Shown: positions 40,675-48,889 of the stretch, piece after piece
Numbering within the stretch: the first letter of the stretch is position 1
How the letters are laid out: each line of letters begins with the position of its first letter
Assembly: GCA_900315775.1 (NCBI GenBank)
Contig: ONAJ01000030.1
Span: forward strand, 1-57,043
Reading direction: 5' to 3'
Origin: an uncultured Prevotella sp.
Lineage (GTDB): Bacteria > Bacteroidota > Bacteroidia > Bacteroidales > Bacteroidaceae
Length of the DNA: 57,043 bases
Program-made: the position numbers and the translations under genes
The notes under the pieces: model-generated
Told to the model about the DNA's origin: nothing
What the model saw: only the letters and a program-made list of their open reading frames with translations
Databases searched by the model: none

Positions 40675-42729
40675 TTATTTTCTCAAATACTTCTTGCCGT
40701 TGACGATTACTATACCCTTATAGTTCTTATCGACTTTCTGACCTGCGAGGTTGTAGTATGTGCCTCGTGAGGTGCTTGGTGTGTTCGATACCTCGTTGAT
40801 ACCTGCTGGGTCGGGTACTACTCCGATGAGGGTTCCGTCACCGCTATAGTAGCCACCGTTGACGAAATTAAGGTTAGAGGTCTGGTTGCTGCCGTCGTTG
40901 AAGATGATTCCTTCGTCGTTAGAGGAAGCTGACTTTCTCTGGCTTGTCTGGTATGACCACTTCCATACCTTACGTCCGCTGGTTGTGCCTACCATTGTAC
41001 AAGGTACACCTGGCCATACGTTGCCGGTATAGTTGTAGTTCTTGTCCCAGCGCCAGCAGTTTACGTTGCCCCATGATGCGGGAGCCTCGAAGAAGGCGCA
41101 GGTCTCGCCAGCGTCGCGTGTGCAGAACGATGGTATCTGCTGTTCCTTAATGGTGTATGTGCGTGTGACGATGGAACTTACTGTACCACCCTTGAGTATG
41201 CCTGCCTTGAGTGTTGTCTCACCAACAGGGATAGTAACGGTTACAGCATTTGTAGCTGATGGGCTTGAAGCTGTGGGGTCGCTACCATTGGTGGTGTAAA
41301 CAATCTTTGCTGAGGCGTCAGAGGTGAGGAGTGAGATGGTAGCCTTCTGCGAACCGGTGTATGTGCCTGATGCAAGGCTTATCATCACCTCGTTGAATTT
41401 CTTCTCGATATAGTATTTATAGTGATAGCCCGAAGCCACAAGTGCGTATTGGTTGAGGTCGGGGGTGTAGTCGCCAGTACCTACTACGCAAATGAGCTTA
41501 GACTTTGTTCCCTGTACCTCTACGGCGCAAACAGACTGTTCTGCCTTTAGTGAGCTGTAGGTGCTCATGTTGTGGATGCCTGCCTTCTTACGTATCTGTA
41601 TCATCTGGGATATCTGGTTCTTGTATGCCAGCCAGTGCTTGTAGAATACGCAGGGTGTTCCGGGCATAGCGAGCAAGAATGCGTTAGCAGCCAGAGTATC
41701 CTTGCGCAGCGGTCCGTTGGAAGAACCGTCGGGACGTACCTCGGTGTCGTGGTTTTCTACGAAGGGAACAGCCCAACGACGGTATCCGCCTTCTGCATAC
41801 ATATTAGAAATGAGAGGCCAGTTGCGTACTCCCCAGCTATCACCGTTGTAGCTCATGAGGTTGCCATAGTTTCCGCTGTTACATGCGCTGCCTACCACAT
41901 ACTTGAACTGGAAGTCGAAGGCTGCCGACTGAGGCATGTCGCCCCACTTTGTGGCATCGATCCATTCGCGTATCTTTCCTGTGCCGTCCCAGTATTCGCC
42001 CACAGAGAACTCTGGGTTTGCGTCGTGGTTGTAAACTGAGGTGTTGCCGGCCGGGTAGCCTTTTACCATATCGTAACGGAAACCGGCGTAACCAAGGTCG
42101 TTAAGGAGCATCTTAAGATAAGCCTTAACGCACTTCTGTACGTTGGCGCTGGTGTGGTCGAGGTCACGATAACCGTCCCAGTCCTCAGTAGTTTCCGGAT
42201 TACCGAGCTGTTTGCCTTCTTTGTCTGCTTGCACCTTAGCCTTACCTCCGTCGTCGGTAGAGCAAACATCCTTAGATGTCATTTGATAGGTCACATTTTT
42301 ATAGGTCTCAGACGGGAAGTTGAACCATCCACTTTCGGTATTGCGGTGATTGATAACAACGTCGCCAATAACCTTAACGTTCAAGTTCTTAAAGGTCTGG
42401 ATCATGGTGCGCAAATCGTTCTCACCGCCGAAAGCGCTGCTGTAGTGATTGCCTCCAGGGAACCAGTACTTGGCATCGTAGCCCATCGACTTACCACCGC
42501 AGTTACCACTTTGGGGAATCCAGATAAGGTCGAAGTTCTCCGACAGAAGCTGAGCATTTTTGGTAAGGTTTGTCCACTTGGTGTCGGAATAAGAATCCCA
42601 GTAGAATGCCTGAAGCATTACTCCACCATAATTTGCAGGCCAGCCATTGTTATCAGCCGCCTTGACGTTCTGACATGCAAACATCATGATTGCCGTCAGC
42701 ATCATTGTGATAATAAACTGTCGTTTCAT
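40675..42729 (-). CDS. Secreted GH13 alpha-amylase with starch-binding module
   Basis: 684 residues with a signal peptide (cleaved near NVKAAD). The GH13 triad is Asp220 (GFRYDMVKG), Glu245 (VGEYWDG) and Asp328 (VENHDTE). After the barrel come a chitobiase-C-like beta domain (KIVYTTNGSDPTASSP) and a CBM26-like module (FFEAPASWGNVNCWRWDK), then the YYNLAGQKV tail. It degrades starch outside the cell or at its surface. It has its own -7 box and a LacI-type operator upstream, and a terminator downstream. Confidence 0.92.
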   Translation of the reverse strand: MKRQFIITMMLTAIMMFACQNVKAADNNGWPANYGGVMLQAFYWDSYSDTKWTNLTKNAQLLSENFDLIWIPQSGNCGGKSMGYDAKYWFPGGNHYSSAFGGENDLRTMIQTFKNLNVKVIGDVVINHRNTESGWFNFPSETYKNVTYQMTSKDVCSTDDGGKAKVQADKEGKQLGNPETTEDWDGYRDLDHTSANVQKCVKAYLKMLLNDLGYAGFRYDMVKGYPAGNTSVYNHDANPEFSVGEYWDGTGKIREWIDATKWGDMPQSAAFDFQFKYVVGSACNSGNYGNLMSYNGDSWGVRNWPLISNMYAEGGYRRWAVPFVENHDTEVRPDGSSNGPLRKDTLAANAFLLAMPGTPCVFYKHWLAYKNQISQMIQIRKKAGIHNMSTYSSLKAEQSVCAVEVQGTKSKLICVVGTGDYTPDLNQYALVASGYHYKYYIEKKFNEVMISLASGTYTGSQKATISLLTSDASAKIVYTTNGSDPTASSPSATNAVTVTIPVGETTLKAGILKGGTVSSIVTRTYTIKEQQIPSFCTRDAGETCAFFEAPASWGNVNCWRWDKNYNYTGNVWPGVPCTMVGTTSGRKVWKWSYQTSQRKSASSNDEGIIFNDGSNQTSNLNFVNGGYYSGDGTLIGVVPDPAGINEVSNTPSTSRGTYYNLAGQKVDKNYKGIVIVNGKKYLRK

Positions 42730-42757
42730 ATTTTTAGTAGTAATAGATTTTCTAAAT

Positions 42758-42766
42758 GCAAAACTA
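42758..42766 (-). promoter_or_regulatory. -7 box for the alpha-amylase
   Basis: TAGTTTTG on the minus strand with a following C, about 29 bp before the ATG. Confidence 0.6.
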
Positions 42767-42821
42767 ATGATTATTTCTTTATTTTCTTTCCGATTTCTTG
42801 AATTATTATTGTTTTGCTTAG

Positions 42822-42835
42822 TGCAAACGTTTGCA
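42822..42835. promoter_or_regulatory. LacI-family-type operator
   Basis: Perfect 14-bp palindrome TGCAAACGTTTGCA with the central CG typical of LacI/GalR/MalR sites, about 56 bp upstream of the amylase -7 box. No LacI regulator is seen in this window. Confidence 0.6.
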
Positions 42836-42841
42836 TGGTGG

Positions 42842-43912
42842 TTAGAGGACTATTTCTCCGGACCCGTAGCACTTATGGTGGTCTTCGTCGTAGATGACGC
42901 AGAACTGTCCGGGTGCGACGCCCTGTATGAGGTAGTCGGACTTGAGGAGGTAGGTGCCGTCGGCGATCTTCTGGATGTCGGCATAGTGACGGTCCGGGGT
43001 GTGACGTATCTTGAACGACACGCGTGAGGGCAGTTCTTTTGCTGTCAGGAAGTTGAAGCTATGGAAAGAAAATTCTTTACTCCACGCCTTCACGGGCTCG
43101 TAGCCTCGGATGACGTAGAGGATGTTCTGTTGCATATCTTTCTTCACGACGTTCCACGGACCGCCACCCAGTCCGAGTCCTTTGCGCTGACCTATGGTGT
43201 GGAACCACAGTCCGCGGTGCTGTCCGATGACTTTTCCTGTCTCCATATCGATGATGTCGCCCGGGTTCTCACCGAGGTAACGACGGATGTATTCGTTGTA
43301 GTTTATCTTGCCCAGGAAGCAGATGCCCTGAGAGTCTTTGCGTTTGGCGTTGACGAGGTGTTCGCGCTCTGCTATCTGACGCACCTCCTCCTTGCGGTAG
43401 TGTCCTATGGGGAAGAGGGCTTTCTTCAGCTGCCAGTCGTCAATCTGTGCGAGGAAGTCGGTCTGGTCCTTTACGGGGTCGGGACTCGTGGTGAGCCACT
43501 TCTCGCCGTCAATCCACTCCGTCTGTGCGTAGTGTCCCGTTGCTATGAGGTCGTAGTCGCGTCCCGCCTTCTCGTCGAAGGCACCGAACTTAATGAGTCG
43601 GTTGCACATAACGTCGGGGTTAGGGGTGAAACCGGCACGCACCTTCTCCATAGTGTATGACGTCACGCGGTCCCAGTATTCCTTGTGACAGTCAACCACC
43701 TCCAGACGACAGCCGTACTTACGTGCTACGGCGGTAGCCATCTCGAGGTCTTCCTCCGAGGAGCAGTCCCACTCTTCGTCTTCGTCGGGACCAATCTTTA
43801 TGTAGAAACAGTCGGGGCGCAGACCCTGCTGTGCCAGTTCGTGGACGACGACGGCACTGTCAACACCTCCTGAGAGGAGGACGGCGATTTTAGAGGAGAG
43901 AGGAGTGGACAT
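42842..43912 (-). CDS. mnmA: tRNA-specific 2-thiouridylase MnmA
   Basis: 356 residues. The ATP-pyrophosphatase loop LLSGGVDSA is at 12-20. The catalytic pair is Cys103 (NPDVMCNRLIKFG) and Cys198 (SQGICFLG). It puts sulfur on U34 of tRNA for Lys, Glu and Gln. The first residues (MSTPLSS) are encoded by heptads at the end of the array 43892-43989. It comes 58 bp after the HAD gene on the same strand. Confidence 0.95.
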   Translation of the reverse strand: MSTPLSSKIAVLLSGGVDSAVVVHELAQQGLRPDCFYIKIGPDEDEEWDCSSEEDLEMATAVARKYGCRLEVVDCHKEYWDRVTSYTMEKVRAGFTPNPDVMCNRLIKFGAFDEKAGRDYDLIATGHYAQTEWIDGEKWLTTSPDPVKDQTDFLAQIDDWQLKKALFPIGHYRKEEVRQIAEREHLVNAKRKDSQGICFLGKINYNEYIRRYLGENPGDIIDMETGKVIGQHRGLWFHTIGQRKGLGLGGGPWNVVKKDMQQNILYVIRGYEPVKAWSKEFSFHSFNFLTAKELPSRVSFKIRHTPDRHYADIQKIADGTYLLKSDYLIQGVAPGQFCVIYDEDHHKCYGSGEIVL

Positions 43913-43989
43913 ATTTACGATTTACGATTTATGCATTATGAATTATGCATTATGCATTATGAATTATGCATTATGAATTATGAATTATG
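43892..43989 (-). repeat. 98-bp array of fourteen 7-bp units
   Basis: Plus strand: AGAGGAG x2, TGGACAT, ATTTACG x2, ATTTATG, then CATTATG/AATTATG x8. It supplies the first codons of mnmA and the last codons of the HAD gene, bridging both. Confidence 0.92.
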
Positions 43990-44687
43990 AAGTGGGCGTT
44001 GAGGGCTGTCAGTGACGGTACGAGGAGGTCGGCGCCGCGTTCGAGTAGTTTCTCGTCGGGCAGTGGACCGGTGTTTACTGCTATGGTGAAGGCGCGTGAT
44101 GCTACGCCAGCCTGTACTCCGAGGGGTGCGTTCTCGACGACGATGGTCTCCCAGGGTTTCGTGCCACACTTCTCCATTCCCAAGAGGTAGGGGTCGGGGT
44201 GTGGTTTCCCTCTGCTTACGTCGTATGCGGTGACGAGGTGTTGTTCGTCTATGAACTCGCGGAAGTCGTGAAGCAGTCGATTTATGAGGGGGCGCTGTCC
44301 GCTGCCTGTTACGATGGCTATCTGCAGTCCCTGCTGTTTCAGTGTGCGCAGCAGTGTGCGTGCTCCGTACATCAGTCGGGGACGCGGGAAGGTGGCGAAG
44401 ATGCGTGCCTTCTCGTCGTACATCCGTTGTGCCTCCTCGAGGGTGATGTCTTTGTTCTGTTGTTGTTTTACGAAGTGGCGTATGGTGTCGATGCCTCGTG
44501 CTCCCTCAGTCATGTAAGCATCTTCGGCAGTCATAGTGATGCCGAAGGACGCCATAGACCTGTTCCACGCTACGGCGTGAAGAGGCATGGAGTTGACGAG
44601 TACCCCGTCCATATCGAAAAGCACGGCCTTGGGCTCAAAGTGCTCAAAGCCATGCTTCCTTTTATAGTTTTGAATTGACATAATCAT
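43971..44687 (-). CDS. HAD-family phosphatase/phosphomutase-like protein
   Basis: 238 residues. HAD motif I VLFDMDGVLVNS (Asp25, Asp27), motif II IVTGSGQ and motif III GKPHPDPYLLGMEKCG, with a cap domain after motif I. It resembles beta-phosphoglucomutase or sugar-phosphate phosphatases; substrate unknown. It overlaps pgi by one base. Its C-terminal residues (HFIIHNS) are encoded by the heptad array, which lies inside its 3' end. Confidence 0.88.
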   Translation of the reverse strand: MIMSIQNYKRKHGFEHFEPKAVLFDMDGVLVNSMPLHAVAWNRSMASFGITMTAEDAYMTEGARGIDTIRHFVKQQQNKDITLEEAQRMYDEKARIFATFPRPRLMYGARTLLRTLKQQGLQIAIVTGSGQRPLINRLLHDFREFIDEQHLVTAYDVSRGKPHPDPYLLGMEKCGTKPWETIVVENAPLGVQAGVASRAFTIAVNTGPLPDEKLLERGADLLVPSLTALNAHFIIHNS

Positions 44688-46042
44688 TATTTCTCACTCT
44701 CGAGACGAGCCTTGATAGCCTTGGTGTCGGCTTCGTATCCCGGTTTCTCGAGGAGGGCAAACATATTCTTCTTGTATGCCTCGACGCCAGGCTGGTTGAA
44801 GGTGTTCACCTCGAGGAGGTTTCCGCTGATGCCGCAGGCTATCTCGAAGAAGTAGATAAGCTGTCCGAGGTAGTACTCGTTGAGCTTAGGCACAGCGATG
44901 CGCATGTTTGGAACGCCGCCATCGACGTGAGCCAGACGTGTTCCTAACTCAGCCATCTTGTTGACCTCGTCAACGCGCTTTCCAGCGAGGAAGTTCAGTC
45001 CGTCGAGGTTTTCCTCGTCAGAGGGGAAGAGCAGCTTGTGGTTAGGCTCCTCGATGCTTATCACCGTCTCGAAGATGGTGCGTTCGCCGTCCTGAATCCA
45101 CTGTCCCATAGAGTGAAGGTCGGTGGTGAAGTCAACACTTGCGGGGTAGATACCCTTCTTGTCCTTACCCTCGCTCTCGCCGAAGAGCTGTTTCCACCAC
45201 TCGCTGTAGTAGTGCAGCTTAGGCTGGTAGTTCACCATAATCTCTATCTTCTTTCCTGCCTGGTAGAGTCCGTTACGAACGGCAGCATACTGTGCAGCCA
45301 TATTCTCCTCGAAAGGAACGTCCTTGCCGCACGCCTTCTCCATAACCTGAGCGCCCTCGACGAGTGCTTTGATGTCGAAGCCGGCAACAGCTATTGGCAG
45401 CAGACCAACGGGGGTGAGTACAGAGAAACGACCGCCTACGTTATCGGGGATTACGAATGTCTTGTAGCCTTCCTTGTCGGCACAGGTACGTGCAGCACCC
45501 TTAACGGCGTCGGTAACGGCGATGATAACCTTGCGTGCCTCGTCCTTGCCCATCTGCTCCTCGCACTGCTTCTTCAGCAGACGGAAGGTGAGGGCAGTCT
45601 CTGTTGTCGTTCCCGACTTAGAGATATTGATGACGCCGAACTTCTTTCCCTTGAGGTATTCTGTGAGCTCGGAGAGGTAGTCCTCGCCGATGTTGTTTCC
45701 TGCGAAGAGGATAGTGGGGTTCTTCTTGTCGTTTACGAGCCAAGCGAAGGAGTTGCTGAGAGCCTCGATGACGGCGCGAGCGCCGAGGTAGCTACCACCG
45801 ATACCAGCTACGACAACAGCCTCGCACTTCTCGCGGAGCACCTGAGCAGCCTGGTTAACCTCGGCGATGAACTCGGGTGTGATACTTGATGGCAAGTGGA
45901 GCCATCCGAGGAAGTCGTTGCCGGGACAAGTACCCTCTTCGAGAGCTATCTGTGCCTTCTTTACTTTAGGCTCGAAAGCCTTTACTGCGCCTGCTTCGAG
46001 GAAGCAAGCAGCCTTTGTGATGTCAAGACTAATATTCTTCAT
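44687..46042 (-). CDS. pgi: Glucose-6-phosphate isomerase
   Basis: 451 residues, interconverting glucose 6-phosphate and fructose 6-phosphate. Family blocks: [34 protein letters not shown], the catalytic Glu region [20 protein letters not shown], and SFQ-like [12 protein letters not shown] with the catalytic Lys at the end. Short bacterial form. It lies 45 bp after gpsA, in the lysS-gpsA-pgi-HAD set. Confidence 0.95.
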   Translation of the reverse strand: MKNISLDITKAACFLEAGAVKAFEPKVKKAQIALEEGTCPGNDFLGWLHLPSSITPEFIAEVNQAAQVLREKCEAVVVAGIGGSYLGARAVIEALSNSFAWLVNDKKNPTILFAGNNIGEDYLSELTEYLKGKKFGVINISKSGTTTETALTFRLLKKQCEEQMGKDEARKVIIAVTDAVKGAARTCADKEGYKTFVIPDNVGGRFSVLTPVGLLPIAVAGFDIKALVEGAQVMEKACGKDVPFEENMAAQYAAVRNGLYQAGKKIEIMVNYQPKLHYYSEWWKQLFGESEGKDKKGIYPASVDFTTDLHSMGQWIQDGERTIFETVISIEEPNHKLLFPSDEENLDGLNFLAGKRVDEVNKMAELGTRLAHVDGGVPNMRIAVPKLNEYYLGQLIYFFEIACGISGNLLEVNTFNQPGVEAYKKNMFALLEKPGYEADTKAIKARLESEK

Positions 46043-46087
46043 TTTCAGTTAGTTATAATAAAAGGTTAATGTTTTTGTTATGTGTTT

Positions 46088-47074
46088 TTATCTGAATGAA
46101 TCTGTGAGCAGTTTTATCTCTATCTGCGGCGAGATGCGTTCGTAGAGAATGTTGTAAACTGCGTCGAGGATAGGCATGTTTACGTGCATGTGTCGGTTTA
46201 TTTCCTTCATACATTTAGTACCGAAGAAGCCCTCGGCAATCATCTCCATTTCTATCTGTGCCGACTTCACCGAGTAGCCCTTTCCTATCATTGTTCCGAA
46301 GGTGCGGTTTCGTGAGAAGTTGCTATATCCCGTCACGAGGAGGTCGCCCATATATGCCGAGTCGTTAATGTTTCTGCTCAGCGGGTGTATGGTCGATACG
46401 AAGCGGTTCATTTCCTGCACGGCGTTAGACATAAGTACCGCCTGGAAGTTGTCGCCGTATTTCAGTCCCGAGCAGATGCCCGATGCTATAGCATAGACAT
46501 TTTTGAGTACTGAGGCATATTCGATGCCGATGACGTCGGTAGAGGTCTTTGTCTTTATGTAGTCGCTCTCGATGAGCGATGCGAAGTCGCGTGCTTTCTC
46601 TTGGTCGGCACACCCTATGGTGAGGTAGGAGAGTCGTTCCAGCGCCACCTCTTCGGCGTGTGAAGGACCGCCTATGCAGGCGAGGTTCTCCAGAGGCACG
46701 TCATATACCTGGTTGAAGTACTCCGAGCAGGCGAGGTTCTCGTCGGGCACGATACCCTTGATAGCTGTTATTATGAACTTGTCGCGCAGACGGGTCTTCA
46801 GCTTTTTGAGGTGATTCTTCAGGTATGGTGAGGGCGTCACGAACACTAAGGTGTCGTACGCCTCCACAATCTTGTTGATGTCTGAGGAGAACTCAATCTC
46901 GTTGACATCGAAGTGGACGCTCATGAGGTAGGCGGGGTTATGTCCCAAGCGACGGAAGTCCTCGATGCGGTCGTCGCGGCGCATATACCACCCTATGTGA
47001 TGAGTCTTGCCTATCACAATCTTGGCTATTGCCGTAGCCCATGAGCCGCCACCTATTATTGCGATCCTATTCAT
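46088..47074 (-). CDS. gpsA: Glycerol-3-phosphate dehydrogenase (NAD(P)+)
   Basis: 328 residues, makes sn-glycerol 3-phosphate for phospholipids. The N-terminal GGGSWATAIAK is the Rossmann loop (8-18), VTPSPYLKNHLKKL an NAD contact, and SVLKNVYAIASGICSGL holds the catalytic Lys. The stretch ITAIKGIVPDENLACSEYF is also typical. It overlaps the lysS stop by one base. Confidence 0.95.
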   Translation of the reverse strand: MNRIAIIGGGSWATAIAKIVIGKTHHIGWYMRRDDRIEDFRRLGHNPAYLMSVHFDVNEIEFSSDINKIVEAYDTLVFVTPSPYLKNHLKKLKTRLRDKFIITAIKGIVPDENLACSEYFNQVYDVPLENLACIGGPSHAEEVALERLSYLTIGCADQEKARDFASLIESDYIKTKTSTDVIGIEYASVLKNVYAIASGICSGLKYGDNFQAVLMSNAVQEMNRFVSTIHPLSRNINDSAYMGDLLVTGYSNFSRNRTFGTMIGKGYSVKSAQIEMEMIAEGFFGTKCMKEINRHMHVNMPILDAVYNILYERISPQIEIKLLTDSFR

Positions 47075-48798
47075 TACTGAGCTTTATCTATCCACTGCTG
47101 TACTTCATCGACACTGGGTTTCTGCATCTCCAGTTTGTACTTCTTCACGATGTCGCCAATCTTCTGTTGCAGTCCTTGTGCCTTTTCGTCCTTGATATTC
47201 TGAATGAGGTTGAAACCAGCCTTGCGTAGAACGGGAACCCACTCTTCGCTGACGCCAATCTCTGCCCATTCTGCGGGAGTGCTCTGGGGTACCTTCTTCT
47301 CGGGTTTCATCTGTGGGAAGAAGAGCACCTCCTGGATGTATGTCTTGCCCGTCATAAGCATTACGAGACGGTCGATGCCGATACCTATACCGCTGGTAGG
47401 AGGCATGCCGTACTGCAGCGCACGGAGGAAGTCGTGGTCTATGATCATTGCCTCGTCGTCGCCCTTGTCAGCCAGTTTCATCTGGTCTATGAATCGTTCC
47501 TCCTGGTCTATCGGGTCGTTGAGCTCGGAGTAGGCATTAGCCAGCTCCTTACCGTTCACCATAAGCTCGAAACGCTCCGTCAGTCCTGGCTTAGAGCGGT
47601 GCATCTTGGTGAGTGGCGACATCTCCACGGGGTAGTCGGTGATGAATGTAGGCTGTATGAAGGTGCCCTCGCAGAACTCTCCGAAGAGCTCGTCGATGAG
47701 TTTTCCCTTACCCATAGACTCGTCAACGTCCATTCCCTTCTCTTTGCAGAAGGCACGAATCTCGTCTTCCGTCTTTCCGTTGCAGTCGAAGCCCGTCTTT
47801 TCCTTTATTGCGTCGAGGATAGGCAGACGACGGTACGGAGCCTTGAATGATATCACCTGTCCGTCGATTTCGCGTTCCGGTTTTCCGTTTACCGCGATAC
47901 AAATCTCCTCGAGGAGTTTCTCTGTGAACGACATCATCCACTGGTAGTCCTTGTACTGCACGTAGAGCTCCATACATGTGAACTCGGGGTTGTGGTTGCG
48001 GTCCATACCCTCGTTGCGGAAGTTCTTACCTATTTCATATACGCCCTCGAAGCCGCCCACGATGAGTCGTTTGAGGTATAGCTCGGTGGCGATACGCATA
48101 TACATATCCTGGTTGAGAGCGTTGAAGTGGGTGATGAAAGGACGTGCTGAGGCTCCTCCGGCAATCATCTGCAGTGTAGGGGTCTCCACCTCTGTGTAGC
48201 CTGCCTCGTCGAGAACACGACGAAGGGTGCGCAGCACCGTAGCACGCTGCAGGAAGGTATCTTTCACACCGTCGTTGACCACCAAGTCAACATATCGCTG
48301 ACGATAGCGCAGCTCGGGGTCGTCGAACTTGTCGTAGGCAACGCCGTCCTTGTATTTTACTATAGGCAGCGGTTTCAGCGACTTGCTGAGGAGTGTGAGT
48401 TCCTTAGCGTGTACGCTAATCTCGCCTGTCTGGGTGCGGAACACGAAACCCTTGATGCCGATGAAGTCACCGATGTCAAGGAGTTTCTTGAATACCGTGT
48501 TGTAGAGTTCTTTGTCGTCACCAGGGCAGAGGTCGTCGCGGGTGATGTACACCTGGATACGTCCTTTTGAGTCCTGCAGTTCTACGAACGACGCCTTACC
48601 CATAACGCGGCGGCTCATCATTCGTCCTGCTATGCAGACCTCGCGTTCCTGGTCGTCCTGGAACTCGTTTATGATGTCTGTTGAAAATGCATTTGTTGGA
48701 TATTCCGCTGCTGGATATGGGTCGATGCCCATCTGGCGCAGCGCGTCAAGACTCTCTCGTCTTCCGATTTCCTGTTCACTAAGTTCTAATACGTTCAT
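47074..48798 (-). CDS. lysS: Lysyl-tRNA synthetase (class II)
   Basis: 574 residues. An N-terminal OB-fold anticodon-binding domain (EVCIAGRMMSRRVMGKASF), then class II motifs: FRNEGMDRNHNPEFTCMEL and GIGIGIDRLVMLMTG. An extra C-terminal segment of about 60 residues (VRKAGFNLIQNIKDEKAQGL) resembles that of other Bacteroidota LysS. The ATG at 48798 is preferred over the in-frame 48834 because the -7 box is at 48821-48829. Confidence 0.96.
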   Translation of the reverse strand: MNVLELSEQEIGRRESLDALRQMGIDPYPAAEYPTNAFSTDIINEFQDDQEREVCIAGRMMSRRVMGKASFVELQDSKGRIQVYITRDDLCPGDDKELYNTVFKKLLDIGDFIGIKGFVFRTQTGEISVHAKELTLLSKSLKPLPIVKYKDGVAYDKFDDPELRYRQRYVDLVVNDGVKDTFLQRATVLRTLRRVLDEAGYTEVETPTLQMIAGGASARPFITHFNALNQDMYMRIATELYLKRLIVGGFEGVYEIGKNFRNEGMDRNHNPEFTCMELYVQYKDYQWMMSFTEKLLEEICIAVNGKPEREIDGQVISFKAPYRRLPILDAIKEKTGFDCNGKTEDEIRAFCKEKGMDVDESMGKGKLIDELFGEFCEGTFIQPTFITDYPVEMSPLTKMHRSKPGLTERFELMVNGKELANAYSELNDPIDQEERFIDQMKLADKGDDEAMIIDHDFLRALQYGMPPTSGIGIGIDRLVMLMTGKTYIQEVLFFPQMKPEKKVPQSTPAEWAEIGVSEEWVPVLRKAGFNLIQNIKDEKAQGLQQKIGDIVKKYKLEMQKPSVDEVQQWIDKAQ

Positions 48799-48820
48799 AA
48801 TTCTAAAATTGCAATTTGGT

Positions 48821-48829
48821 GCAAAGATA
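48821..48829 (-). promoter_or_regulatory. -7 box for the lysS-gpsA-pgi-HAD operon
   Basis: TATCTTTG on the minus strand with a following C, 23 bp before the chosen lysS ATG. Confidence 0.7.
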
Positions 48830-48889
48830 CACAATTATTGCGAATAAAGTATTATGAATTAGAATTTTTTAGCAGTAAACATTAAATGT

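Noticed and set aside
45038-45889. 283-codon plus-strand frame opposite pgi
   Set aside because: Shadow of a clearly conserved enzyme on the other strand.
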